A DNA stretch of 64,000 nucleotides. It comes from DATBLE01 sp963841405. GTDB taxonomy: Bacteria; Actinomycetota; Thermoleophilia; Gaiellales; Gaiellaceae. Shown here in pieces: positions 39,492 to 47,487 of the stretch; position 1 is the stretch's first letter, and every line of letters starts with the position of its first letter. Made by a program: the position numbers and the translations under genes. Location of the stretch: assembly GCA_963841405.1 (NCBI GenBank), contig CAWJCM010000007.1:372001-436000 (forward strand). Reading direction: 5' to 3'. The notes beneath the pieces are model-generated. The model did no database searches. It was not told the DNA's origin and saw nothing but the letters and a program-made list of their open reading frames with translations.

Positions 39492-40817
39492 ATGGCGATG
39501 CTCCTGCAAAACGGCTGGATCTGCCCGATGGACGATTCCGGTGCCGAGTCCGAGCACGGCTGGGTGCTCGTTCGGAACGGGCTCGTCGAGGCGCTCGGCG
39601 GCGGTGTCCCGCCTGCTGCGGACACTGTTGTCGACCTCGCGGGTGCGGTCGTCACGCCCGGCCTCGTCAACACGCACCACCACCTCTACCAGACGCTCAC
39701 GCGCGCCCGGGCGCAGGAGGCGACCCTGTTCGAGTGGCTGCGCGAGCTCTACCCGGTGTGGGGGCAGATCGACGCGGAGGCCGAGTACGCGGCGGCCCGG
39801 ACGGGCCTCGCGGAACTGGCGCTGTCGGGCTGCACGACCGTCTTCGACCACCACTACGTCTTCCCGCGCGGACGCGGCGGGCTGTGGGAGGCGGAGGTAC
39901 AGGCAGCTCGCGAGCTCGGGGTACGGATCGTTGCCTCGCGCGGATCGATGGACCTCGGCCAGTCCGACGGCGGGCTGCCACCGGACTCGCTGGTCGAGCC
40001 GATCGACGAAGTGCTGGCGGAGACCGAGCGGCTCGCCGGGCTCCAGGACGACGACGGGCTGGTGCAGCTCGCCCTCGCTCCGTGCTCACCGTTCTCGGTG
40101 ACGAAGGAGCTGATGGTCGAGTCGGCCGCGCTCGGCCGGCGGCTGGGATTGCGGCTGCACACGCACCTGGCCGAGACGGTCGAGGAGGCTGATTATTGCC
40201 GGCAGCTCTTCGACTGCACTCCTGTTCAATACCTCTCCGAGCTGGGCTGGGTGGCGGGCGACGTCTGGTGCGCGCACTGCGTGCACCTGTCTCCGGACGA
40301 CATCGGCTCGTTCAGCCGCGCCGGGGTCGGGGTCGCGCATTGCCCGACCTCGAACCTGCGGCTGGGAGCGGGGGTGGCGCCGGTGCGTGCGCTGGTGGAC
40401 GCGGGCGCGCAGGTCGGGCTCGGCGTGGACGGCTCCGCCTCGAACGAGCGCAGCGACCTCTTCTTCGAGGTGAAGCAGGCGCTCCTGGTCGCGCGCGGCC
40501 GCGGCGGGCCGCGCGCGATGACGGTCCGCGAGGCGCTGCGGCTGGGGACGCGCGGCGGCGCGGCCGTACTCGGCCGGGACGACATCGGACAGCTCGCGCC
40601 GGGCAGGCGGGCGGACATCGCGGTCTGGCGGACGGACGGCCTCGAGCTCGGGGGCGCCGAGACCGACCCGGTCGCGGGGCTGGTGCTGTCGGCGCCACAC
40701 CGGGTCGACCGGCTCTACGTCGGCGGCGAGGAGGTCGTCCGCGACGGCCGCCTGGTTCGCGCGGACGAGGACGAGATCGCCCGCCAGCACCGGATCCAGT
40801 CGAAGCGACTCTCGTGA
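39492..40817 (+). CDS. 8-oxoguanine/guanine deaminase-type amidohydrolase
   Basis: A 441-residue metal-dependent hydrolase of the ATZ/TRZ group. Metal and catalytic residues: PGLVNTHHHLYQTLTRA at about 57-73, LRLHTHLAETVEEADYC around 223-239, CAHCVHL near 260 and LGVDGSASNERSDL near 316-329. The NTHHHLYQTLTRA and HTHLAET motifs resemble 8-oxoguanine deaminases. It lies divergent from the purine importer and upstream of urate genes, so it likely removes the exocyclic amine of guanine or 8-oxoguanine. Cytosine or S-adenosylhomocysteine deaminases are less likely alternatives. Confidence 0.84.
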   Translation: MAMLLQNGWICPMDDSGAESEHGWVLVRNGLVEALGGGVPPAADTVVDLAGAVVTPGLVNTHHHLYQTLTRARAQEATLFEWLRELYPVWGQIDAEAEYAAARTGLAELALSGCTTVFDHHYVFPRGRGGLWEAEVQAARELGVRIVASRGSMDLGQSDGGLPPDSLVEPIDEVLAETERLAGLQDDDGLVQLALAPCSPFSVTKELMVESAALGRRLGLRLHTHLAETVEEADYCRQLFDCTPVQYLSELGWVAGDVWCAHCVHLSPDDIGSFSRAGVGVAHCPTSNLRLGAGVAPVRALVDAGAQVGLGVDGSASNERSDLFFEVKQALLVARGRGGPRAMTVREALRLGTRGGAAVLGRDDIGQLAPGRRADIAVWRTDGLELGGAETDPVAGLVLSAPHRVDRLYVGGEEVVRDGRLVRADEDEIARQHRIQSKRLS

Positions 40818-40827
40818 CGTTTGCCAC

Positions 40828-40844
40828 CCAGTCTCTGAGACTGG
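40828..40844. repeat. palindrome CCAGTCTC-T-GAGACTGG
   Basis: Eight-base arms round a single T, in the 85-base gap after the deaminase stop (40818-40902). Another member of the odd-length single-T/A-centre class. It could act as a weak terminator, but there is no U-tract. Confidence 0.65.
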
Positions 40845-40902
40845 CGGTGCGCCAAGAGTGCGATTTCTTGTCCACAGCCGGGCGGAGCGAGAAGATGCCG
40901 AC

Positions 40903-41199
40903 GTGATCTCGACCCACGTCCTCGACACCGAGCTGGGAGAGCCCGGCGCCGGCATCAAGGTGGGCCTCTTCCGCGGGCAGGAGCTGATCTCGCTCCAGGA
41001 GACGAACGAGGACGGGCGCATTCCGGACCTGGCCGAGGGACAGTCCCTTGGACCCGGCGAATACCGGCTCGTCTTCTATGTCGGGAGCGGCTTCTTCGAG
41101 AAGGTCGAGGCGACGGTCGTGCTCGAGCCCGGGCGCGACCGCTACCACGTCCCGCTCCTGCTCTCGCCCTACGCGTGCACGATCTACCGCGGCAGCTGA
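40903..41199 (+). CDS. 5-hydroxyisourate hydrolase
   Basis: A 98-residue transthyretin-like enzyme that opens 5-hydroxyisourate to OHCU. Conserved residues are present: His in ISTHVLDTELGEPGAG, Arg in NEDGRIPDL, His in DRYHVPLLLSPYACT, and the defining C-terminal YRGS. GTG start chosen because it gives the canonical beginning; longer upstream residues are not family-like. The codons at 41037-41047 form GGGAC-A-GTCCC, giving an extra-looking GQSL in the loop before LGPGEYRLVFY. Confidence 0.9.
   Translation: MISTHVLDTELGEPGAGIKVGLFRGQELISLQETNEDGRIPDLAEGQSLGPGEYRLVFYVGSGFFEKVEATVVLEPGRDRYHVPLLLSPYACTIYRGS
41037..41047. repeat. mini-palindrome GGGAC-A-GTCCC inside the hydroxyisourate hydrolase gene
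   Basis: Same core as the blocks at 30855-30865, followed here by TTGGACCC where the two-block element on the minus strand at 30839 has CTTCGGGAAC. It encodes a surface-loop Glu-Gly-Gln-Ser-Leu region. Confidence 0.5.
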
Positions 41200-41615
41200 G
41201 CGAGGCCCGGCTCGCCGAGCTGTTCGAGGGCGACACAGCGCTCGTCCGCAAGCTCGCCGCGCGCGACCACCCGCTCGGCAGCGCCCGCGAGCTGATCGCG
41301 GCTTTGACCGAGGAGGAGAAGCTCGAGGCGCTGAACGCTCACCCGGCCGTCGGCGCGCGCACCGGCCTGTCGAGCCGCTCCTCGGCCGAGCAGGGCGACG
41401 ACGCCGACCCGGAGATCCTCGCCGAGCTCGCCCGACTCAATGCCGAGTACGAGCGCCGGTTCGGCTTCCGCTTCGTCGTCTTCGTCAACCGTCGCCCGAA
41501 GGCCGAGATCCTCGAGGTGCTGCGCGGACGGATCGTTCGCACTCGAGCAGAGGAGCTGGACACCGCCGTGGAGGAGCTGGTCGCGATCGCGGAGGACCGG
41601 TGGCAGCACTCCTAG
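41175..41615 (+). CDS. uraD: 2-oxo-4-hydroxy-4-carboxy-5-ureidoimidazoline (OHCU) decarboxylase
   Basis: A 146-residue all-helical enzyme that converts OHCU to (S)-allantoin. Catalytic features are LNAHPAVGART with the essential His near residue 56 and SSRSSAEQ with the Ser and Glu ligands; FGFRFVVFVNRRPKAEILEVLRGR is the family's conserved later helix. GTG start overlaps the hydroxyisourate hydrolase end by 25 bases. Follows it directly in the pathway. Confidence 0.9.
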   Translation: MHDLPRQLSEARLAELFEGDTALVRKLAARDHPLGSARELIAALTEEEKLEALNAHPAVGARTGLSSRSSAEQGDDADPEILAELARLNAEYERRFGFRFVVFVNRRPKAEILEVLRGRIVRTRAEELDTAVEELVAIAEDRWQHS

Positions 41616-42808
41616 CGTCGTACACGACCGACTGGCTCGACCTCGTCTTCCGTTGGTTCCACGCCACCGCCGCGATCGTCTGGATCGGCACGTCGTTCTA
41701 CTTCGTCGCGCTCGACAACCATCTGCGCGAGCCCGAACGCGAGCAGGACCGGGACGAGGGAGTCGGCGGCGAGTCCTGGGAGATCCACGGCGGCGGCTTC
41801 TACCGGATCCACAAGTTCCGGGTGACCCCGCCCCGTCTGCCCAGGCCGCTGCACTGGTACAAGTGGGAGGCCTACTGGACGTGGCTGTCCGGGTTCGCGC
41901 TCCTCTGCATCGTCTACTACTCGGACGCGCGGCTGCGCCTGATCGACCGGACCGTCTCCGACCTCGAGCCGTGGGAGGCGATCCTGATCTCGATCGCCCT
42001 GCTCGTCGCCGCCTGGCTCGTCTACGACCTCGTCTGCCGGCTGCTCGCAGACCGGCCCTGGCCCTTCGTGATCGTGCTCGTCGGCCTCGTGACCGCGACC
42101 GCCTACGGCGTCGGCGAGCTGTACGCGCCCCGCGCGGCGTATCTCCAGGTCGGCGCCATGCTCGGGACGATCATGGCCGCGAACGTCCTGTTCGTGATCA
42201 TTCCCGGCCACCGGGAGCTGGTCCGCGCGAAGGAGGCCGGACGCGAGCCCGATCCGCGGCCGGGCATCCTCGCCAAGCAGCGCTCGGTGCACAACAACTA
42301 CCTGACGCTGCCCGTCCTCTTCACGATGCTCGCCGGGCACTTCCCGTTCACGTACACGCACGACCACGCCTGGGCCGTGCTCGTCGCGCTGATGGCGGTC
42401 GGCGCCGCGATCCGCCACTACTTCAACCGCCGCCACGCCGGCGAGACGCTCTGGTGGATCCCGATCGGCTGCGCGTGCGCGGTCGCGGCGGTCGCGGTCT
42501 GGCTGCGCCCGCCCGACACGAGGCCGGCGGCAGGCACGGCCACCACCTCGTTCGCCCGCGCGCAGCAGATCGTGCAGACGCGTTGTGCCCCGTGCCACTC
42601 GATGCATCCGACCGAGCCAGGCTTCGACTCCCCACCGGCCGGCGTCGTGCTCGACACGCCCGCTCAGATCCACGCGGAGGCGTCCCGCATCAAGGCGGTC
42701 GCGGTCGTCTCCACCTTCATGCCGTTCAACGACGCGACGCACATGACGGATGCGGAGCGGGCGTCGCTCGGGCAGTGGATCGACGCAGGTGCGAAGATCG
42801 AGCGGTGA
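41600..42808 (+). CDS. puuD: PuuD-type membrane urate oxidase with C-terminal cytochrome c
   Basis: A 402-residue protein: about eight membrane helices (LVFRWFHATAAIVWIGTSFYFVALDN, FYRIHKFRVTPPRLPRPLHWYKWEAYWTW, KQRSVHNNYLTLPVLFTMLAGHFPF) and a C-terminal cytochrome c domain with the haem motif CAPCHS at about residues 332-337 and a distal Met in VVSTFMPFNDATHMTDAER. PuuD proteins oxidise urate and pass electrons to the respiratory chain without making peroxide. GGAGG lies just upstream of the GTG. Overlaps uraD by 16 bases. Confidence 0.9.
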   Translation: MAALLASYTTDWLDLVFRWFHATAAIVWIGTSFYFVALDNHLREPEREQDRDEGVGGESWEIHGGGFYRIHKFRVTPPRLPRPLHWYKWEAYWTWLSGFALLCIVYYSDARLRLIDRTVSDLEPWEAILISIALLVAAWLVYDLVCRLLADRPWPFVIVLVGLVTATAYGVGELYAPRAAYLQVGAMLGTIMAANVLFVIIPGHRELVRAKEAGREPDPRPGILAKQRSVHNNYLTLPVLFTMLAGHFPFTYTHDHAWAVLVALMAVGAAIRHYFNRRHAGETLWWIPIGCACAVAAVAVWLRPPDTRPAAGTATTSFARAQQIVQTRCAPCHSMHPTEPGFDSPPAGVVLDTPAQIHAEASRIKAVAVVSTFMPFNDATHMTDAERASLGQWIDAGAKIER

Positions 42809-43212
42809 TCACGATCTCCGTCGCCGGCTATGAGCTCACCGCGCGCCTCGAGGACGGGCTGTCCCCACGGACGGTCGCGTTCTTCCGCACGATGCTTCCG
42901 TACGAGAGCAAGCTGATCCAGGCGCGCTGGTCGGGCCAGGCGGCGTGGATTCCGATGGGCGACTTCGAGGTCGGCGACCTCGGCCCCGAGGATCCGACCA
43001 GCTACCCGGCGCCCGGTGAGCTGCTGCTCTACCCCGGCGGGGTCAGCGAGGTCGAGATCCTCTTCCCGTACGGCGACACGTGCTTCGCGAGCAAAGCCGG
43101 ACAGCTCGCCGGGAACCACTTCGCCACCGTCGTGGACGGTCTCGAGCACCTGCAGGCGATCGGCGATCTCGTCGTGTGGAACGGTGCGCAGGACATCGTC
43201 TTCTCGGCCTGA
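42805..43212 (+). CDS. DUF3830 family protein
   Basis: A 135-residue cyclophilin-like-fold protein. It contains FFRTMLPYESKLIQARWSGQAAWIPMGDF, the pattern I associate with DUF3830, and GELLLYPGGVSEVEILFPYGDTCFASKAG. GTG start overlaps the puuD stop (GTGA), so it is translationally coupled to urate oxidation. The biochemical role of the family is unknown to me; position suggests work on a urate-derived or hydantoin-type compound. Confidence 0.82.
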   Translation: MITISVAGYELTARLEDGLSPRTVAFFRTMLPYESKLIQARWSGQAAWIPMGDFEVGDLGPEDPTSYPAPGELLLYPGGVSEVEILFPYGDTCFASKAGQLAGNHFATVVDGLEHLQAIGDLVVWNGAQDIVFSA

Positions 43213-43275
43213 CCGAGAACCGGGGCGACCGAGGCGTCACCACGTGAGCCACCGGAGCGCGCGTATCCTCGGAGC

Positions 43276-43422
43276 ATGTGGTCATGGATCATCACGTTCA
43301 GCCTCTACGCGCTCGGGATGAGCGTGCTGTGCCTGCTCGGCGGCGTCGGCGCCGCGGGCGAGGCGTTCCGCAAGTGGGGCGAGACCGCGGCGCGGAACCA
43401 CCGGGCCACGTCGACCTCCTAA
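43276..43422 (+). CDS. small conserved membrane protein (48 residues)
   Basis: MWSWIITFSLYALGMSVLCL begins a single hydrophobic helix, followed by GGVGAAGEAFRKWGETAARNHRA. The build, one helix then a basic amphipathic tail starting MWxWxxxFxLYxLGM, recalls a small actinobacterial protein of unknown function. Codon usage is fully typical. A GGAG lies immediately before the ATG, spacing shorter than ideal. Confidence 0.6.
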   Translation: MWSWIITFSLYALGMSVLCLLGGVGAAGEAFRKWGETAARNHRATSTS

Positions 43423-43432
43423 CAGGCCGGAT

Positions 43433-44437
43433 TCAGCCCAGCCGCGCGAGCGTCGCTCCGAGCACGTCGATCGCCAGCGCGACGTCCTCCTCGGAGGAAA
43501 GCTCGTCCGGCGAGTGCGAGACGCCCCCGTTCAGCGAACGCACGAACAGCATCCCGCTCGGCACTCCTGCCCGCGCGAGCACGCCCGCGTCGTGGCCTGC
43601 GCCCGAGGCCAGCTCGACCACGGGCAGGCCTCGCCCCGAGACCTCGGCGGCGAGCGCTTCCCGCACCACGGAGCTCATCGCGGTCGGCGGCACCGCGCCC
43701 GAGCCTTCGATCCCGGTCAGGGCGACGAGTGCAGCGAGGCGCTCGCCGTCCGGCGCGCGCAGGTCGACGGAGAAGCGAACCCGCCCCGGGATTACGTTCA
43801 CGCCGCCCGGCTCGGCCTCGATCCGTCCGACCGTGAGCACGGCGCCGTCGATCGCCGCGGCCTCGTCGCGAAAGCGGAGCATCAGTTCCGCCGCCTTGAC
43901 CAACGCGTCGTCGCGAGACGCCATCGGCGTCGTTCCCGCATGTCCCGCGGTGCCCTCGACCACCACCTCGCCGCGCACGTAGCCGACGATCGCCGTGACG
44001 ATCCCGAGCGGCGCTCCTGCAGCGGCGAGTCGCGGGCCTTGCTCGATGTGCAGCTCGAGGAAGGAGGTGGGGAGCTCGCCGTGCGCCACGAACGCCTGTG
44101 ACCCGGCGCATCCGCGCTCCTCGTCGCGAAACACGACGACGGTCCCGCGACCCGCGCGCTCGACCGCCTCGATCGCGGCGACCACGCCGAGTGCACCGTC
44201 GAACTTCCCACCTCGCGGCACGGTGTCGAGGTGGGAGCCCGTCCAGACGCCGGGTGCCGTGGCGGAGTGACCGAAGAGATTGCCCGCATCGTCCACGCGC
44301 GTCTCGAGACCGGCCTCCTCGAGCCAGACGCGCGCCAGCGCGTGCGCCTCGTCCTCCCCGGACGAGTAGCCGATGCGATTCGCACCAGGACCGCCACCGA
44401 TCGCATAGAGCCTCTCGAGCCGCTCGAGCGCACGCAC
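43433..44437 (-). CDS. allantoate amidohydrolase-type M20 metallopeptidase, shortened
   Basis: A 334-residue member of the hydantoinase/carbamoylase (AllC) family. Zinc ligands are visible: GSHLDTVPRGGKFDGALG, VVFRDEERGCAGS, FLELHIEQGPRL and GVSHSPDE; GHAGTTPM opens the dimerisation domain. Usual members are about 400 residues. Here the segment between the DEE ligand and HIEQGP is about 20 residues where most have around 60, so a lid region is trimmed. It converges with the urate genes and would act after allantoinase. GTG start; a second GTG lies one codon later. Confidence 0.82.
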   Translation of the reverse strand: MRALERLERLYAIGGGPGANRIGYSSGEDEAHALARVWLEEAGLETRVDDAGNLFGHSATAPGVWTGSHLDTVPRGGKFDGALGVVAAIEAVERAGRGTVVVFRDEERGCAGSQAFVAHGELPTSFLELHIEQGPRLAAAGAPLGIVTAIVGYVRGEVVVEGTAGHAGTTPMASRDDALVKAAELMLRFRDEAAAIDGAVLTVGRIEAEPGGVNVIPGRVRFSVDLRAPDGERLAALVALTGIEGSGAVPPTAMSSVVREALAAEVSGRGLPVVELASGAGHDAGVLARAGVPSGMLFVRSLNGGVSHSPDELSSEEDVALAIDVLGATLARLG

Positions 44438-44529
44438 GCGGCAACGCTAGCGCCGTTCGGCCGTCGCCGGCTTCGGAGTACGCAAAACCGCACCGGAGGA
44501 CGCTCAGCAGCCGGCCGTGACGCCCGCGG

Positions 44530-45696
44530 CTACCGGCCGTCGGGCTGGGCCTCTAGGAGGTCGGCGACCCGGATCTGCTCGGTCAGCAATCGTCTGAACC
44601 GGGCAGGTTCGCCGCCGACCCAGGCGTCGCACAGCTCGCGGCCGGCGGAGTAGGTGATCGTGTAGGCGCGCCAGGTCGGGTCGATGACGAAGCCGACGCT
44701 GTGCGCGGCCTCGTCCGCCGTCGACAGCGACCAGCGCTGCACGAAGGCCTCGGCCTCCTCGACCGAGGCGCCGTGCTCGTGGATCATCAGCGCGGCGTCG
44801 ACCGTGACCCGCCGCAGGGCGCGCCGCGCCTCGGCGATCGCCTCTGACCGCTCGGCGTCGTAGCCGAGCCCGTGCCTGCCGAGCGCCGCGACGAGGCGCG
44901 CCCGAAGGTCGTCGTCGCGGACGAGGCTCGGGCCGGATTCGGCGATCCCCTCCTGCACGAGGGCGGCCGGGGTCGGGACCATCTGGATCGACTCCTCGAT
45001 CAGTCCCCGGTCGCGGATCAGCAGCTGCTCCTTGACCGCGTGGTCGGTGTGGTGGCCCGGGTAGATCTCGTGCGCGGCCAGGTGAACGGCCTCGTGGCAG
45101 GTTGTCGGAACGTCGAGGTTGACCACGACGCGGCTGTGGAGGCCCCCGAGGTAGTAGTTGAACGCCCACCACGGCTCGCTCCGCACGGGCTCGACCACGG
45201 CCTCCTCGCCGGCCGGAAGGTCGACCAGGGCGCGCGTGGCCGAGCGCAGCTCTGCCGCGGCATCCTGCAGCGCCGGGACGAGGAGATCGTCGGGGATCGT
45301 GCAGCTGCGGCGCCAGGCCTGGTAGCGCTCCGGCAGCACCCCGTCGCCGGGCAGGAGCTCGTCCAGCCGCTCGTGGGCCTGCTCGTAGACGGCTGTCGCC
45401 TGCCGCACGGGCCGCACGCCGTAGCAGCGCTCTACCTCGTCGGAGTACGAGATCTCCTCCCCGGCCAGCGTGGTCGCGTAGGTGAGCAGACCGACCGCCT
45501 GGTCGTGCAGCCAGCCGTCGTCGAGGTCGGCGAGCAGCGCGTCGGCCTCTGCGGCCAGCGCCGCCGGCTCGATGATCGGCTCGGCGTCGACCCGCTCCTT
45601 CAGCTCCGGCGGGCCGTAGTACGCGTCCACGAGCCCGTCGACGTGCCGCCCGAGCCGCAACCCGAGCAGGATGTATGCCTCGGCCGGGCTAGCCAC
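44530..45696 (-). CDS. DUF885-like zinc-peptidase-fold protein
   Basis: A 388-residue soluble protein whose centre reads VPTTCHEAVHLAAHEIYPGHHTDHAVKEQLL at about residues 200-230, matching the HEx-YPGH metal-binding helix of DUF885/M32-like proteins, with a likely third ligand in LVQEGIAESGPSL. The N-terminal half begins GLRLGRHVDGLVDAYYGPPELKERV. GTG start overlaps the thiolase stop by 8 bases. Actual substrate unknown. Confidence 0.75.
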   Translation of the reverse strand: MASPAEAYILLGLRLGRHVDGLVDAYYGPPELKERVDAEPIIEPAALAAEADALLADLDDGWLHDQAVGLLTYATTLAGEEISYSDEVERCYGVRPVRQATAVYEQAHERLDELLPGDGVLPERYQAWRRSCTIPDDLLVPALQDAAAELRSATRALVDLPAGEEAVVEPVRSEPWWAFNYYLGGLHSRVVVNLDVPTTCHEAVHLAAHEIYPGHHTDHAVKEQLLIRDRGLIEESIQMVPTPAALVQEGIAESGPSLVRDDDLRARLVAALGRHGLGYDAERSEAIAEARRALRRVTVDAALMIHEHGASVEEAEAFVQRWSLSTADEAAHSVGFVIDPTWRAYTITYSAGRELCDAWVGGEPARFRRLLTEQIRVADLLEAQPDGR

Positions 45697-46861
45697 GCTC
45701 GAACAGGACGGCCTGCCCCTGGCCGACGCCGACGCACATGGTCGCCAGGCCGTAGCGGCCGCCGCGGCGGCGCAGCTCGTGGAGCAGGGTGACGACCAGC
45801 CGCGCGCCGCTCATTCCCAGCGGATGCCCGAGCGCGATCGCGCCGCCGTTCACGTTCACCCTGGCCGGGTCGAGGCCGAGCTCGCGGATCACGGCGAGAC
45901 TCTGGGAGGCAAACGCTTCGTTCAGCTCGACCAGATCTATGTCGGCCGTGTCGATTCCGACACGGCCGAGTAGTTTGCGGACAGCCGGGATGGGGCCGAT
46001 GCCCATCACCCTGGGATCGACGCCTGCAACAGCCGAACCCACGAATGCGCCGAGAGGTTCAGCCCCGAGCGCCTCCGCCCACTCCTCGCTCGCGATCACC
46101 AGCGCCGCCGCGCCGTCGTTGATCCCGCTCGAGTTGCCGGCAGTGACGCTTCCGTCCTGCTTGAACGCCGGCTTCAGGGACGCGAGCTTCTCGGCCGTCG
46201 TATCCGCACGCGGATGCTCGTCGGCCTCGAGCTCGCCGGCCGGGACAAGCTCGTCGGCGAAGCGGCCCGCCGCCGCGGCCTCTGCGTGCCGCTGCTGGGA
46301 CGCCAGCGCGAACGCGTCCTGGTCCTCGCGCGACACGTGCCAGCGCTCGGCGACGTTCTCGCCGGTCTCGCCCATCGACTCGAGCGGGAACAGCTCCTCC
46401 ATCCGCGGGTTGGGGAACCGCCAGCCCAGCGTCGTGTCCCAGATCGTCTGGTTGCCGCGCGGAAACGCCTTCTCCGGCTTGCCCAGCACGAGCGGCGCCC
46501 GGCTCATCGACTCGACTCCGCCGGCGACGAACAGGTCGCCGTCGCCCGCGATCACCGCGTGGCAGGCGCCGGTCACGGCCGCGAGCCCGGAGGCGCAGAG
46601 CCGGTTGACGGTCACGCCGGCCACCGACTCCGGCAGGCCCGCGAGCAGCGCCCCCATCCGAGCGACGTTGCGGTTGTCCTCGCCCGCCTGGTTGGCACAG
46701 CCGAACCAGACGTCCTCGATCTCGCCCGCCTCGACGCCGGCGCGTTCGACCGCGGCCGCCATCGCCGTCGCGGCGAGGTCGTCGGGCCGCACCTCCGCGA
46801 GCCCGCCGCCGTAGCGGCCGACCGGCGTGCGCACGGCGGAGAGGACGACGGCCCGCGACAC
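45689..46861 (-). CDS. acetyl-CoA C-acyltransferase, PcaF/PaaJ-type thiolase
   Basis: A 390-residue thiolase. Catalytic residues: Cys in VNRLCASGLAAV near 89, His in GGAIALGHPLGMSGAR near 347 and Cys in ATMCVGVGQG near 377. The segment GCANQAGEDNRNVARMGALLAGLP is typical of 3-oxoadipyl-CoA thiolases, which finish both the phenylacetate and beta-ketoadipate routes. A general fatty acid thiolase remains possible. Confidence 0.85.
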   Translation of the reverse strand: MSRAVVLSAVRTPVGRYGGGLAEVRPDDLAATAMAAAVERAGVEAGEIEDVWFGCANQAGEDNRNVARMGALLAGLPESVAGVTVNRLCASGLAAVTGACHAVIAGDGDLFVAGGVESMSRAPLVLGKPEKAFPRGNQTIWDTTLGWRFPNPRMEELFPLESMGETGENVAERWHVSREDQDAFALASQQRHAEAAAAGRFADELVPAGELEADEHPRADTTAEKLASLKPAFKQDGSVTAGNSSGINDGAAALVIASEEWAEALGAEPLGAFVGSAVAGVDPRVMGIGPIPAVRKLLGRVGIDTADIDLVELNEAFASQSLAVIRELGLDPARVNVNGGAIALGHPLGMSGARLVVTLLHELRRRGGRYGLATMCVGVGQGQAVLFERG

Positions 46862-46929
46862 GCGGCCAGTCTATGTCGCCGCGCTTGCCCGGACGGGGCA
46901 GGTCGATGCCCCGTCCGGGTGGTGGAAGC

Positions 46930-47421
46930 TCAGCGGCCGTAGCCGTACCCGCCCGAGGTGGTCGTGGTGGTCGTGGCGGCGGTGGTCGCAGCGCCGACGG
47001 TGGCGGCGTGCCAGACGCCGACGTCCTTGAAGCCCTCGCCCTTCACGTCGCCGCGCCTGGCGTCCTGCACGAACGTGTACAGCGGCTCGCCGCGGTAGGC
47101 GATTTGGAGCAGGCCGTTCGGCCGCCGCACCGTGCCCAGAGCCACGCGCCCCGTCGGCTTCGTTCCCTTGGGGACGAGCAGCGGATGCCAGAACGAGAGG
47201 CACGTCTTGTCGAGGCAGATGAAGTGCCCTTTCCGCTCGACGCTCAGGTGGTACAGCGTCCGGCCGCTCGAGCTGACGAGGATGGTCGCGTGCAGCCGCG
47301 CGCTGTGCGCGGTGCCCACCATCGGCTTCGCGGCAGCTCCGGCGACGCCCGCGAGGACCGCCGACAGGGCCGCAAGCAGCGCCGCGGTCCAGGCAGCTGC
47401 ACGCCTCATGGTCGTGCTCAT
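46930..47421 (-). CDS. secreted repeat-domain protein (COG4315 / Lipoprotein_15)
   Basis: A 163-residue exported protein: signal peptide to about AGAAA, then the repeated unit ILVSSSGRTLYHLSVERKGHFICLDKTCLSFWHPLLVP and LLQIAYRGEPLYTFVQDARRGDVKGEGFKDVGVWHAA, diagnostic of this family of unknown function. The first unit holds the two cysteines. The C-terminal TTAATTTTTTSGGYGYGR is a flexible wall-spanning tail. AAAGGAG precedes the ATG. Confidence 0.85.
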   Translation of the reverse strand: MSTTMRRAAAWTAALLAALSAVLAGVAGAAAKPMVGTAHSARLHATILVSSSGRTLYHLSVERKGHFICLDKTCLSFWHPLLVPKGTKPTGRVALGTVRRPNGLLQIAYRGEPLYTFVQDARRGDVKGEGFKDVGVWHAATVGAATTAATTTTTTSGGYGYGR

Positions 47422-47487
47422 CAGGTGCTCCTTTCGAATCGACCCCTGCCATGGAGGGGTACGCGCCGCGCCGCGGCACGGATTGGC

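Noticed and set aside
38254..40101. Long ORF on the plus strand opposite the BMP binding protein
   Set aside because: It is a low-complexity Arg/Asp/Val shadow of the binding-protein gene, which has a signal peptide, ribosome site and family motifs.
44504..44532. Terminator hairpin after the DUF885-like gene
   Set aside because: The arms (CGGCCGT and ACCGGCCG) pair imperfectly with a wide loop; not distinguishable from background in DNA this GC-rich.
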